A stretch of 64,000 nt of DNA from Mannheimia sp041807705 (GCF_041807705.1 NZ_JBGTYY010000009.1:1-64000); one strand, 5' to 3'; counted from the first letter of the stretch, positions 16,346 through 24,797 are shown. Numbers and translations are program-made. The notes: generated by a model from the sequence alone, not told the origin.

Positions 16346-17443
16346 ATGAAAGAATATGCAAAATATTTGCCTGTAGCGGCAATTATCCCCTTTCTTATTG
16401 CCTGTGGAAGCAATAAATCTTCCAGCAGCAAGAAACCAAAATCTACCCGTGTAGATTATTCAAAAGATACCAATGCAATGGATATCTTAACGGGGCAATT
16501 CTCTAATAATATTGATGATATTTGGGGCAGTAATGAGCTATTAGTGGCGAGTAAGAAAGACTATGTGAAATATACGGATAAATTCTATACTCGTAGCCAT
16601 ATTTCCTTTGAAGAAGGTGTGATTACCATTGAGACCTTAGGCGATCAAAATCATCTTCGTAATTCCATTGTTCATACTTTATTAATGGGTAGAGACCCTA
16701 GAGGTATTGACTTATTTGCTTCAGGCGATGTGCCGATTAGTGCTAATCCATTTTTGAGAGGACAGGTAAAAGATCGATTCGGTCGGGATATTACTAATGT
16801 TGCCCTTGCCAATGATTTTGCTACTTATCTTATTCAAAATAAAACCCAAACCCGTCGCTTAAAAAATGGTCGAAATGCGATGTATGTGGCAATTAAAATG
16901 GTGGAAGGACACGTTGAAGTGCGTGCAAGACAATATTTACCACTTGTGCGTAAAATGGCGAGACAATATGGTATTGAACCAAGCCTTATTTTAGGGATTA
17001 TGGAGGTAGAATCTTCTTTCAACCCTTATGCGGTAAGTTATGCAAATGCCATTGGTTTGATGCAGGTTGTGCCTCGTACTGCCGGGCGTGATATTTTTGC
17101 ACGTAAAGGAATGAGAGGACAGCCAAGCCGTGAATATCTCTACAATCCATCGAATAATATTGATGCAGGTACGCTCTACTTAACTATTTTGCGTGATGAA
17201 TATTTAGATGGTATTGCTGATCCATTATCGAAACGCTATGCAATGATTTCTGCTTATAACAGTGGAGCCGGCGCAGTATTGCGTGTGTTTGATTCAGACC
17301 GCTACTCTGCGATTGATAGAATTAACGATCTTTCGCCTGATGCGGTTTATCGAATTTTAACCACCGCTCACCCATCTTCTCAAGCAAGAAATTATTTAAG
17401 AAAAGTAACAACGGCGAGAGAGAAATATCGAAATATTCGATAA
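16346..17443 (+). CDS. mltC: Membrane-bound lytic murein transglycosylase C
   Basis: Outer-membrane lipoprotein that cleaves peptidoglycan glycan strands to 1,6-anhydromuropeptides. The 365 residues have a lipoprotein signal ending in LIACG, an N-terminal DUF3393 domain (about 40-180), and a C-terminal SLT domain. The catalytic Glu lies in MEVESSFNPYAVS, followed by ANAIGLMQVVPRTAG and the late YNSGAGAVLRVF. It begins 18 bases after yggX. Confidence 0.95.
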   Translation: MKEYAKYLPVAAIIPFLIACGSNKSSSSKKPKSTRVDYSKDTNAMDILTGQFSNNIDDIWGSNELLVASKKDYVKYTDKFYTRSHISFEEGVITIETLGDQNHLRNSIVHTLLMGRDPRGIDLFASGDVPISANPFLRGQVKDRFGRDITNVALANDFATYLIQNKTQTRRLKNGRNAMYVAIKMVEGHVEVRARQYLPLVRKMARQYGIEPSLILGIMEVESSFNPYAVSYANAIGLMQVVPRTAGRDIFARKGMRGQPSREYLYNPSNNIDAGTLYLTILRDEYLDGIADPLSKRYAMISAYNSGAGAVLRVFDSDRYSAIDRINDLSPDAVYRILTTAHPSSQARNYLRKVTTAREKYRNIR

Positions 17444-17527
17444 TGTGTGAATTATGCTGTTTTTTAGCCGAAAAGTATAAAAAAAGCACATTTAAACAGG
17501 AGTTTTTTTAAATTCCGCAAAAAGTAT

Positions 17528-17556
17528 TTGACGTTGAGGGCTGAAATCAGCATAAT
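17528..17556 (+). promoter_or_regulatory. Promoter of the first tRNA-Phe/Asn unit
   Basis: TTGACG at 17528-17533 and CATAAT at 17551-17556 are 17 bases apart. The tRNA starts 18 bases further on. A GC-rich discriminator follows the -10 box (GCACCACGC), typical of stable RNA promoters. Confidence 0.8.
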
Positions 17557-17574
17557 GCACCACGCAACAACGTT

Positions 17575-17650
17575 GCCTCGATAGCTCAGTCGGTAGAGCA
17601 GGGGATTGAAAATCCCCGTGTCGGTGGTTCGATTCCGCCTCGAGGCACCA
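17575..17650 (+). tRNA. tRNA-Phe (GAA), copy 1
   Basis: A 76-base cloverleaf with acceptor stem GCCTCGA/TCGAGGC, anticodon GAA in the loop TTGAAAA, T-loop GGTTCGATTCC and encoded CCA. It is identical to the copy at 17899-17974. Confidence 0.98.
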
Positions 17651-17655
17651 TCAAT

Positions 17656-17731
17656 TCCTCCTTAGTTCAGTCGGTAGAACGGTGGACTGTTAATCCATAT
17701 GTCGCAGGTTCGAGTCCCGCAGGAGGAGCCA
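17656..17731 (+). tRNA. tRNA-Asn (GTT), copy 1
   Basis: A 76-base cloverleaf with acceptor stem TCCTCCT/AGGAGGA, anticodon GTT in CTGTTAA, T-loop GGTTCGAGTCC and encoded CCA. Five bases separate it from the tRNA-Phe, so both come from one transcript. Confidence 0.98.
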
Positions 17732-17741
17732 TATTCCGAAG

Positions 17742-17770
17742 CCCTGATAAGAAATTATCGGGGTTTTTAC
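17742..17770 (+). terminator. Terminator of the first tRNA unit
   Basis: CCCTGATAA and TTATCGGGG pair around a GAAA loop and are followed by a T-run. Confidence 0.85.
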
Positions 17771-17851
17771 TTTTTATCATTGAACAATCGGTAAGATTGT
17801 TCAATTTTTAGTATTATGCGATCAAAAAGGTTAAATTTCTGATAATTATAT

Positions 17852-17880
17852 TTGACGAAGCCCGAAAAAATCAGCATAAT
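17852..17880 (+). promoter_or_regulatory. Promoter of the second tRNA-Phe/Asn unit
   Basis: TTGACG at 17852-17857 and CATAAT at 17875-17880 with a 17-base spacer, the same boxes as the first unit, although the spacer sequence differs. Confidence 0.8.
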
Positions 17881-17898
17881 GCACCACGCAACAATGTT

Positions 17899-17974
17899 GC
17901 CTCGATAGCTCAGTCGGTAGAGCAGGGGATTGAAAATCCCCGTGTCGGTGGTTCGATTCCGCCTCGAGGCACCA
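17899..17974 (+). tRNA. tRNA-Phe (GAA), copy 2
   Basis: An exact duplicate of the tRNA-Phe at 17575-17650, displaced by 324 bases. Confidence 0.98.
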
Positions 17975-17979
17975 TCAAT

Positions 17980-18055
17980 TCCTCCTTAGTTCAGTCGGTA
18001 GAACGGTGGACTGTTAATCCATATGTCGCAGGTTCGAGTCCCGCAGGAGGAGCCA
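17980..18055 (+). tRNA. tRNA-Asn (GTT), copy 2
   Basis: An exact duplicate of the tRNA-Asn at 17656-17731. The downstream hairpin at 18066-18094 (CCCTGATAA/TTATCGGGG then T-run) is also duplicated. Confidence 0.98.
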
Positions 18056-18178
18056 TATTCCGAAGCCCTGATAAGAAATTATCGGGGCTTTTTCCTTTAT
18101 GTGTATTTTTACTGTTTTAAATGCTGTGCATAAAATTACAAAAAATTATGTGATTCACTTCTCATTTCTGATACAAAC

Positions 18179-18304
18179 TTGAAAATATCACTTCACTTTC
18201 ATACATAATTCGGAGTATTATTATCACATATAACAACAAGTAATAATGATTCCTCGAATATCGTCAAATCTTACGGCATAGTTTAATCGCTATGCCGTTT
18301 TTTT
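18179..18304 (+). ncRNA. Candidate small RNA with orphan terminator
   Basis: Between the tRNAs and ffh there is no open reading frame of note, but a strong terminator is present (ACGGCATAG 18273-18281, CTATGCCGT 18290-18298, then seven T). A possible promoter lies upstream: TTGAAA at 18179-18184 and TACATA at 18202-18207 with 17 bases between. Transcription from about 18214 would give an RNA of roughly 90 bases. The gene it would belong to is unknown, and a leftover terminator is an alternative. Confidence 0.35.
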
Positions 18305-18402
18305 ATCTCTATAATCTACCCGCTTTTTTTTGTATAATGCTCTCAATTTATCGCTTGCAAGCGGTGCTTTTTTTGAAAAAATTTGCAAATTGAGAAGACA
18401 AT

Positions 18403-19806
18403 ATGTTTGAAAACCTATCCGATAAACTTTCCAAAACGCTGCGTAACATTACCGGCAAAGGTCGTTTAACCGAAGATAATATTAAAGAAACCCTACGTGA
18501 AGTGCGTATGGCGTTGCTTGAAGCTGATGTGGCATTGCCTGTGGTGCGTGATTTTATCAACAAAGTAAAAGAGCGTGCGTTAGGTGTTGAGGTAAACAAA
18601 AGTTTAACGCCGGGGCAAGAGTTCTTGAAAATCGTCCAAAGCGAATTAGAAACTGCAATGGGCGAGGCGAACGAAGAGCTAAATCTGGCAACCCAGCCGC
18701 CTGCTGTGATTCTGATGGCAGGCTTGCAAGGTGCAGGTAAAACCACCTCTGTGGGTAAATTGGCAAAATTTTTAAAAGAACGCCATAAGAAAAAAGTGTT
18801 AGTAGTTTCTGCTGACGTTTACCGCCCTGCCGCAATCAAACAGCTTCAAACATTAGCAGAAGCATTGAAAGTTGATTTCTTCCCAACTGAAACCAGTCAA
18901 AAGCCTGTTGCTATTGCTGAAGCAGCCCTTAAACACGCAAAACTAAATTTCTTTGATGTGTTGATTGTGGATACCGCAGGTCGCTTACACGTTGATGGCG
19001 AAATGATGGAGGAAATCCAACAAATCCACGCTGCATTGAACCCTGTGGAAACGCTCTTTACCGTTGATGCGATGACAGGTCAAGATGCTGCGAACACTGC
19101 AAAAGCCTTTAATGAAGCCTTACCATTAACGGGAGTTATTTTAACCAAAGTTGATGGAGATGCTCGTGGTGGTGCGGCACTTTCTATTCGTCAAATTACA
19201 GGCAAACCGATTAAATTCTTAGGTGTGGGCGAGAAAACTGATGCTTTAGAGCCGTTCCACCCTGATCGTGTAGCTTCTCGCATTCTCGGTATGGGCGATG
19301 TGATGTCTTTAATTGAAGATATTCAGCGTTCGGTCGATCAAGAAAAAGCGGAAAAAATTGCGGCTAAATTCAAAAAAGGCGATGATTTTACCCTTGAAGA
19401 TTTCCGTGATCAGCTTATTGAGATGAAAAAAATGGGCGGTATGATGTCGATGCTTGATAAATTACCGGGTGCGAAAAACCTGCCTGATCACGTTAAAAAT
19501 CAAGTTGATGATAAGATGTTCATTAAAATGGAAGCTATCATCAATTCAATGACGTTAAAAGAACGTGCAAATCCTGAGATTATCAAAGGCTCACGCCGCC
19601 GCCGCATTGCACTTGGCTCCGGCACACAGGTGCAAGATGTGAATAAACTGCTTAAACAGTTTGACGATATGCAGCGTATGATGAAAAAAATGCGTAAAGG
19701 CGGAATGGCGAAAATGATGCGTGGAATGAAAGGGGCTCTCGGCGGATTTGGGGGCGGCGGAATGGGCGGCTTAGGTGGACTAGGCGGAATGTTTGGCAAG
19801 CGGTAA
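18403..19806 (+). CDS. ffh: Signal recognition particle protein Ffh
   Basis: SRP54-type GTPase that binds 4.5S RNA and the signal sequences of nascent inner-membrane proteins and delivers them to FtsY. The 467 residues have an N domain (1-90), a G domain with GLQGAGKTT (P-loop), DTAGR (G3), TKVDGD (G4) and GVGEK, and a Met-rich M domain (from about 300: MKKMGGMMSMLDKLPG, MQRMMKKMRKGGMAKMM). The Gly/Met-rich tail (GGFGGGGMGGLGG) is longer than in E. coli. Confidence 0.97.
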   Translation: MFENLSDKLSKTLRNITGKGRLTEDNIKETLREVRMALLEADVALPVVRDFINKVKERALGVEVNKSLTPGQEFLKIVQSELETAMGEANEELNLATQPPAVILMAGLQGAGKTTSVGKLAKFLKERHKKKVLVVSADVYRPAAIKQLQTLAEALKVDFFPTETSQKPVAIAEAALKHAKLNFFDVLIVDTAGRLHVDGEMMEEIQQIHAALNPVETLFTVDAMTGQDAANTAKAFNEALPLTGVILTKVDGDARGGAALSIRQITGKPIKFLGVGEKTDALEPFHPDRVASRILGMGDVMSLIEDIQRSVDQEKAEKIAAKFKKGDDFTLEDFRDQLIEMKKMGGMMSMLDKLPGAKNLPDHVKNQVDDKMFIKMEAIINSMTLKERANPEIIKGSRRRRIALGSGTQVQDVNKLLKQFDDMQRMMKKMRKGGMAKMMRGMKGALGGFGGGGMGGLGGLGGMFGKR

Positions 19807-19831
19807 GATTTTCGCATTTTTTTGCAAAAAC

Positions 19832-19861
19832 AAAGGCACAAATTTAGTTTGTGCCTTTTTG
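19832..19861. terminator. Bidirectional terminator between ffh and the diflavin reductase
   Basis: AAAGGCACAAA at 19832-19842 pairs with TTTGTGCCTTT at 19848-19858 and continues into T; A-rich on the other side, so it serves both converging genes. Confidence 0.88.
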
Positions 19862-19868
19862 TTAAACT

Positions 19869-21425
19869 TTAATACACATCTCGCATTAAGCGACCTTCTG
19901 CCACAAGTCTTGCAATAATATTATTAAAATCATCAACATAAGGCTCTTTGCCGATTTGTTCGGCAATGTTAATTAATTCTGCATCAATAGCTTTGCTCAT
20001 TGCTTTGCTTCCGCAAATGTAGAAATAAGCTCCTCGTTGAATTAATGCCCAAACCAATTCTGCCTGTAAAGCTAAAGCATCTTGCACATAAAATTTCTCT
20101 GCTTGGTCTCGAGAGAATGCGGTAAATAGCTTCGTTAATGTGCCGTTAGCGAGGTAATTTTCCAGCTCATTTTGATATAAAAAATCCTGTTCTCTATAAC
20201 GCTCGCCGAAGAATAAATAGCTCTCAATATTTTGATATTGGCTCTCTAAGGCTTGTAAGAATGCGATATGAGGGGCAATACCTGTACCGGAACCAATCAT
20301 CACAACGGGTGCAGTTAAATTTTCAGGCAAGCGGAAGTTTGGATTTGCTTTTGCAAAAATAGAGATAAAATCACCCGCTTGTAGCTTAGCTAAATAATCG
20401 CTTGCTGTGCCTTGATAATCTCTGCCATTGAGTTGGTAATAGACGTGGCGAATACATAAATCAACATAATCGGGGTGCGTTTTGCCACAAGAACTAATTG
20501 AATAAGCACGAGCGGATAAGCTAGATAACATCGGCTCTAAATCCGCTAATGTAACGGTTTTTTTCGGATCAAAATCTTGTAGCACGTCTAACAAATCTCG
20601 CCCGTATAAATATTGTTCTAGTGCTTTTTTGTTGGAAATTTTCGTTAAGTCTTTCAACGCTTGGCTGCCGCAAATTTTTTGAATATCACGCAGCACATTT
20701 TTGCTTAATAAACGTAATTCTTTATTGCGTAGTATATCGAGGGCGTTTGTATCATCAAACCACTCAGCATATTGGTTTAACAACTGTTCAGGCTGGTTTA
20801 CTTTGATATAAATTAAATCCCCCGCTTGGTAGAAAATACCACTCTCTTTAAGCGACAAACGAAGATGATAAACAGGCGGATTTGAATTGGCTAAATGCTT
20901 AATTTCTAGCACTTCGGCTTGATAAGTGGCATCTTCCCCATACACTTGGACCGAAAGCTGATGGGCTAATGGAGCTTCATTAGGCTGAGTTAAAACCTGC
21001 TGCACAAGAGGCAACCATTGTTTAAAGATTTCTTGATAATTTAGGTCTGCATCTACCCTTTCAATCACGGCTTGGGCTTGCTTTGCCTGTAATAAGCCAT
21101 CTAGCTGTTTGCTATAACCGCAGAATTTATCGTAAGTAATATCACCCAGTCCGAAAATGGCATATTTCACATTACAAGCGGTCAGATTTTCCAATTTCTC
21201 TGCAAATTCATCGGCATTTTCAGGTGGTTCACCATCTCCAAATGAGCTGGTTAAAATCAGCAATAAGCTATTTGGGTTGAAAGCGGTTAAATCCGTTTCA
21301 TTAAGGGTGGAAAGGCTCGTTGAGTAGTGATTTAAAAACGGTTGTTGGGCTAACTGTTGGGCAAGTTTCTCTGCGTTGCCAGACTCTGAACCATAAGCGA
21401 TGTGAATATGGGTAATGAGAGACAT
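19869..21425 (-). CDS. Diflavin reductase (CysJ / cytochrome P450 reductase-like)
   Basis: NADPH-dependent flavoprotein with FMN and FAD domains, expected to pass electrons from NADPH to a partner protein. The start is the ATG at 21423-21425 (MSLITHIHIAYGSESGNAEK) behind a GAGGAG Shine-Dalgarno, giving 518 residues; the further upstream frame is rejected. Order: flavodoxin-like domain (1-150; YGSESGNAE, TSSFGDGEPPENA), FAD-binding domain with RAYSISS (about 320), and NADP domain (GSGTGIAPHIAFLQ, YICGSKAMSKAI, ending in DVY). No cysH, cysI or other sulfite genes are nearby, so sulfite reduction is not supported. Its neighbour is a PAS protein on the same strand, 80 bases upstream. Confidence 0.85.
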   Translation of the reverse strand: MSLITHIHIAYGSESGNAEKLAQQLAQQPFLNHYSTSLSTLNETDLTAFNPNSLLLILTSSFGDGEPPENADEFAEKLENLTACNVKYAIFGLGDITYDKFCGYSKQLDGLLQAKQAQAVIERVDADLNYQEIFKQWLPLVQQVLTQPNEAPLAHQLSVQVYGEDATYQAEVLEIKHLANSNPPVYHLRLSLKESGIFYQAGDLIYIKVNQPEQLLNQYAEWFDDTNALDILRNKELRLLSKNVLRDIQKICGSQALKDLTKISNKKALEQYLYGRDLLDVLQDFDPKKTVTLADLEPMLSSLSARAYSISSCGKTHPDYVDLCIRHVYYQLNGRDYQGTASDYLAKLQAGDFISIFAKANPNFRLPENLTAPVVMIGSGTGIAPHIAFLQALESQYQNIESYLFFGERYREQDFLYQNELENYLANGTLTKLFTAFSRDQAEKFYVQDALALQAELVWALIQRGAYFYICGSKAMSKAIDAELINIAEQIGKEPYVDDFNNIIARLVAEGRLMRDVY

Positions 21426-21505
21426 AAAAACTCCTCGAAAACAAAAAGGAATAAAAAATTGCGTGTAAAAGAGAGCTTCCTTTACACGCAATCCTAGCTT
21501 TTTAA

Positions 21506-21937
21506 TTATTCGCCGTAGAAGTCATCAAAGATTTCTTTTGCTGATTCTACTGCTTCAAAGTTGGTCATTAAATCGTTAATTACACGGCGAACGCTGATGT
21601 AGCCTGTAATTTTGCCCGCTTCATCAAACATTGGTTGAACGGTGGTATCAACCACATAAACCACACCGCCTTTACCGCAGTTTGGTACGATACCTGTCCA
21701 GATTTTACCGGCTTGGATAGTATCCCACATATCTTTATAAACTTCTTTTGGTACGGCAGGGTGGCGTACAATATTATGTGGTTGTCCAATTAATTCTTCA
21801 CGGGTAAAACCAGTTAATTTGCAGAAAAGGTCGTTAGCGTAAGTAATCACACCTTGTAAATCGGTGGTTGAAATTACTAAGGTATCTTGTACTGCTTTTA
21901 AGATAGCTTCATTTGAAGGAACAATTTGTTCAGCCAT
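21506..21937 (-). CDS. Stand-alone Aer-like PAS domain protein
   Basis: A single PAS domain without any output domain. The ATG at 21935-21937 follows a GGAG Shine-Dalgarno and gives 143 residues. The core (ISTTDLQGVITYANDLFCKL, then GFTREELIGQPHNIVRHP and MWDTIQAGKIWTGIV) closely follows the FAD-binding PAS of the aerotaxis receptor Aer, including the NIVRHP segment. A redox- or flavin-sensing role is therefore inferred. There is no HAMP, kinase or methyl-accepting part. The next gene on the same strand encodes a diflavin reductase, so the two may form a redox pair. Confidence 0.85.
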   Translation of the reverse strand: MAEQIVPSNEAILKAVQDTLVISTTDLQGVITYANDLFCKLTGFTREELIGQPHNIVRHPAVPKEVYKDMWDTIQAGKIWTGIVPNCGKGGVVYVVDTTVQPMFDEAGKITGYISVRRVINDLMTNFEAVESAKEIFDDFYGE

Positions 21938-21970
21938 TTTAAATCTCCGATTAGATATATTAATGTTGTA

Positions 21971-21996
21971 ATTCATCAGTATCAGAACTGATGAAT
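21971..21996. promoter_or_regulatory. Perfect inverted repeat upstream of the PAS gene
   Basis: ATTCATCAGT and ACTGATGAAT form a perfect 10-bp dyad with a 6-base centre, 33 bases before the PAS start codon. It could be an operator for an unknown regulator or a 5' leader hairpin. No T-run follows, so a terminator is unlikely. Confidence 0.5.
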
Positions 21997-22172
21997 ATAG
22001 TTAGCATAATAGATAGCCATTATGATGTAAATTAGAAATAAGGCTAATTACTAAAAAATATCCGACTAAATTAATATGGTTAACATCTTGTTAAATATAG
22101 GTTTTTAAGAAGTAAAATTATTTAATTTTTAGTGTTTAATTTTTGTAAAAAATTTATTTGGTTGAATATATT

Positions 22173-22200
22173 TTGCAATTTAATTAATTTCGCCTACAAT
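22173..22200 (+). promoter_or_regulatory. Promoter of the ATP-grasp cluster
   Basis: TTGCAA at 22173-22178 and TACAAT at 22195-22200 with a 16-base spacer, 43 bases before the start codon. The rest of 21997-22172 is AT-rich and holds nothing else that I can identify. Confidence 0.6.
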
Positions 22201-22243
22201 CACTTTATTGAATTAATAATATGCAAACTCGAAAGGAAAACTT

Positions 22244-23428
22244 ATGTCCAAACCTCTAAATTTTGTGATGATTTCCCCTCACTTCCCGACCAATTTTGAA
22301 ACCTTTGCGGTACGTTTACGTGAAGCCGGTTTTAATACGCTTGGAATTGCCGATGCCCCTTATGAATCATTGAGCGAAAATTTGCGTCATTCCCTGACTG
22401 AATATTATCGTGTAGATAATATGGAAGATTACGAACAAGTTTATCGTGCAGTCGCTTACTTTGCCCATAAATACGGGCGAATTGACCGCATTGAATCGCA
22501 CAATGAATATTGGCTCGAATTAGATGCGAAATTGCGTACCGATTTCAACGTCTTTGGTTATAAAACGGACGATATGTTAGCCATTAAAACCAAAGCTCAA
22601 ATGAAAGAAGTTTTCCGTAAAGCAGGCTTAAAAGTGGCTCAAGGGCGTGTGTTTAAAGATGATGAAGATGCCCGCAAATTAGTAAAACAGCTTAAATTCC
22701 CGGTAATCATCAAGCCAAATTCAGGGGTTGGGGCGAGCGATACTTACAAAATCAAAACTGCGGAAGAGCTAGAAGCTTTCTTCGGTTATAAAACGCCAAC
22801 CGTTGAATATATTATGGAAGAGTTTATTGATGGCGATATTATTACTTTTGATGGTTTAACCGACCACGAAGGCAATATTGTGTTCTACTCTAGCCTAGAA
22901 TATTCTGAAGCAGTACTAGATACCGTATCTAAAGATGGCGATATGTATTACTACGTTCCACGTGAGATTTCTCCAAAACTGGTTGAAATGGGCAAAAAAT
23001 GCGTGGATGCTTTTAACGTAAAAGAACGCTTCTTCCACTTTGAGTTTTTCCGTGTGAAAGGCAGTAAAAAAGAGGAAATCTTACCACTTGAAATCAACTG
23101 CCGTCCACCGGGCGGTTTAACCATTGATATGTGGAACTACGCCAACGATTTCGATGTGTTCCGTGAATTTGCCAATATTGTGAAAGAAAACAAATTCTAT
23201 GCCGATATTCAGCATCCTTGGAACGTAGTGTATATTTCTCGCAAAGCAAACCAAAACTATGTAAACTCAATCGAAGCCGTATGTGAGAAGTTTGCAGGCA
23301 ATATTATCAGCGTGCAAACCGTACCGGGCGTATTTGCCAAAGTGATGGGCGAGAAAGGCATTTTAGCTCGCACCGAAACAATGGAACAAATGCGTGAAAT
23401 CGCACAATTCGCACAAGCTAAACAATAA
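22244..23428 (+). CDS. ATP-grasp domain carboxylate-amine ligase-like protein
   Basis: A cytoplasmic ATP-grasp enzyme of 394 residues; the product it makes is unknown. Visible parts are the N-terminal pre-ATP-grasp domain (1-110), then FPVIIKPNSGVGASDTYKI (ATP-binding lysine and glycine-rich loop, about 154-172), EEFIDGDIITFDGL, and the metal-binding segment LPLEINCRPPGG. Such enzymes activate a carboxylate as acyl phosphate and join it to an amine, thiol or similar group. The Shine-Dalgarno GAAAGGAAA is clear. An esterase gene follows 10 bases later and a DUF302 gene after that, apparently one operon. Confidence 0.85.
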   Translation: MSKPLNFVMISPHFPTNFETFAVRLREAGFNTLGIADAPYESLSENLRHSLTEYYRVDNMEDYEQVYRAVAYFAHKYGRIDRIESHNEYWLELDAKLRTDFNVFGYKTDDMLAIKTKAQMKEVFRKAGLKVAQGRVFKDDEDARKLVKQLKFPVIIKPNSGVGASDTYKIKTAEELEAFFGYKTPTVEYIMEEFIDGDIITFDGLTDHEGNIVFYSSLEYSEAVLDTVSKDGDMYYYVPREISPKLVEMGKKCVDAFNVKERFFHFEFFRVKGSKKEEILPLEINCRPPGGLTIDMWNYANDFDVFREFANIVKENKFYADIQHPWNVVYISRKANQNYVNSIEAVCEKFAGNIISVQTVPGVFAKVMGEKGILARTETMEQMREIAQFAQAKQ

Positions 23429-23438
23429 GAGGTGAACT

Positions 23439-24191
23439 ATGCATTTTGAAAAAAGAAGCCACTGGAGTGGCGAATTAGGTCGTGAAATGTCGTTCAACGT
23501 TTACGGACACGCAGGTAAACCAGTTATTGTTTTCCCCTCCTCCGGCGGCAATGAAAACGAGTATGGCAATTTCGGAATGATTGAGGCGTGCCGTTCCTTT
23601 ATTGAACGTGGCTTAATCAAATTTTACACGCCTGATTCTTACGATGCGGAATCTTGGTTATCCAAACACAAATCAGGACACGATATGGCATTGGCTCACA
23701 ACGCTTATGACCGCTACATTATTCACGAGCTTGTACCGTTAATTCGCCACGAATCACAATGGAACGGTACAATGATGGCAACAGGTTGCAGTATGGGAGC
23801 ATTCCATACCGTAAACTTTGCCCTACGCCACCCGGATCTGTTTGATATTGCCATCGCCTTAAGCGGCGTTTATGACGCACGCTTTTTTAGTGGTGAGTTT
23901 TATGGTGATAACGCAGTATATTTTAACTCACCGATTGATTATGTTTGGGGACAAACTGATGATTGGTTCTTAGAACGTTATCGTCAAAACCATTATGTCA
24001 TCGCGGTTGGGCAAGGTGCTTGGGAAGAGCAACACGTTGAAGACACCCGTCGTTTGCAAGACGCCTTTAAGGCAAAAGGTATCCAGGCGTGGTTTGACTA
24101 TTGGGGCTTTGATATCGACCACGACTGGCCGACTTGGCGTAAACAAATGCCTTATTTCTTAGGAAAATTAGAAGAACAGGGTATTATCTAA
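23439..24191 (+). CDS. Alpha/beta-hydrolase esterase (COG4947-like)
   Basis: Cytoplasmic serine hydrolase of 250 residues without a signal peptide. The nucleophile elbow is GCSMGAFHTV (Ser at about 119), and the likely catalytic His is in the late DHDWPTWRKQMPYFL. It is related to the esterase D / PHB-depolymerase-like group. The gene is tightly linked to the ATP-grasp ligase gene upstream, so it may process the ligase product or its precursor. The substrate cannot be predicted from the sequence. Confidence 0.82.
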   Translation: MHFEKRSHWSGELGREMSFNVYGHAGKPVIVFPSSGGNENEYGNFGMIEACRSFIERGLIKFYTPDSYDAESWLSKHKSGHDMALAHNAYDRYIIHELVPLIRHESQWNGTMMATGCSMGAFHTVNFALRHPDLFDIAIALSGVYDARFFSGEFYGDNAVYFNSPIDYVWGQTDDWFLERYRQNHYVIAVGQGAWEEQHVEDTRRLQDAFKAKGIQAWFDYWGFDIDHDWPTWRKQMPYFLGKLEEQGII

Positions 24192-24228
24192 TTTTATTAT
24201 TTGTAAACAACTCACTTAGGAGCAAAAA

Positions 24229-24681
24229 ATGAATTTAAAGGCAGTTGCAGTTTCTGCATTAGCAATGAGTAGCGTGGCAATGGCAGATATTGCTGACGTT
24301 AAACCAATGGTATTTGAAAGCAAGTTTGATTTCGAAACCACAGTGACCACCTTATCTAACACTTTAAAAGAAAAAGGAATGACGATTTTTGCCGAAATCG
24401 ATCACCAGGCGGCTGCCAAACAAGCCGGCTTAGAAATGCAACCGGCGACAGTGTTAGTTTATGGTACACCAAAAGCCGGCACGCCATTAATGGTGAAAGA
24501 TCCGATGTTAGCCTTACAGCTGCCGTTGAAAGTGCTGGTAACTGAGGCGAGTAAAGGTAAAGTAGAGGTAATGCTAAACAGTGCTGAACAAGTAGTTGCA
24601 CACGCTAATACTCCTTATGCTGATGTGGAAAACAATCTCGCCAAAGCCGAAAAATTGATTAAAGCTACGGTTGCGAAATAA
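24229..24681 (+). CDS. Periplasmic DUF302 protein
   Basis: A 150-residue secreted protein with a cleavable signal (MNLKAVAVSALAMSSVAMA) and one DUF302 domain (IFAEIDHQAAAKQAGLEM, ATVLVYGTPKAGTPLM). The family is widespread and has no firmly established function. It ends the ATP-grasp/esterase cluster, 37 bases after the esterase gene and just before a terminator. Confidence 0.85.
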   Translation: MNLKAVAVSALAMSSVAMADIADVKPMVFESKFDFETTVTTLSNTLKEKGMTIFAEIDHQAAAKQAGLEMQPATVLVYGTPKAGTPLMVKDPMLALQLPLKVLVTEASKGKVEVMLNSAEQVVAHANTPYADVENNLAKAEKLIKATVAK

Positions 24682-24696
24682 CACATTCAAGCGTTA

Positions 24697-24723
24697 AAAA
24701 TCCCTCTGCCGAAGAGGGATTTT
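24697..24723. terminator. Terminator after the DUF302 gene
   Basis: AAAATCCCTCT pairs with AGAGGGATTTT around a short loop, with T-run on the plus side and A-run on the other, so it may work in both directions. Confidence 0.88.
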
Positions 24724-24797
24724 TACTAATAGCAAGCGGTCAAAATTAATGAAAAGTTTGCAAATATAAAGCAGGGAATTCTTTGCTTTATTTTGAA

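Larger units (their letters stand above)
17546..18091 (+). repeat. Tandem duplication of a tRNA-Phe/tRNA-Asn unit
   Basis: Two direct copies (about 17546-17768 and 17870-18091) run from a few bases upstream of each -10 box through both tRNAs and the terminator. They are nearly identical, while the 100 bases between them differ from the sequence upstream of copy 1. Each copy has its own promoter and terminator. Confidence 0.9.

Noticed and set aside
17575..18055. Four tRNA genes as an integration site for a prophage or island
   Set aside because: No integrase gene or partial tRNA repeat is seen nearby; flanks are ordinary housekeeping genes.
18348..18746. 132-codon open frame on the minus strand over ffh
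   Set aside because: It is antisense to the conserved N domain of Ffh and has no family character.
19869..21425. Sulfite reductase flavoprotein CysJ
   Set aside because: The domain order fits, but no cysI, cysH or cysG is nearby, and the linked gene is a PAS protein, so only the general reductase call is supported.
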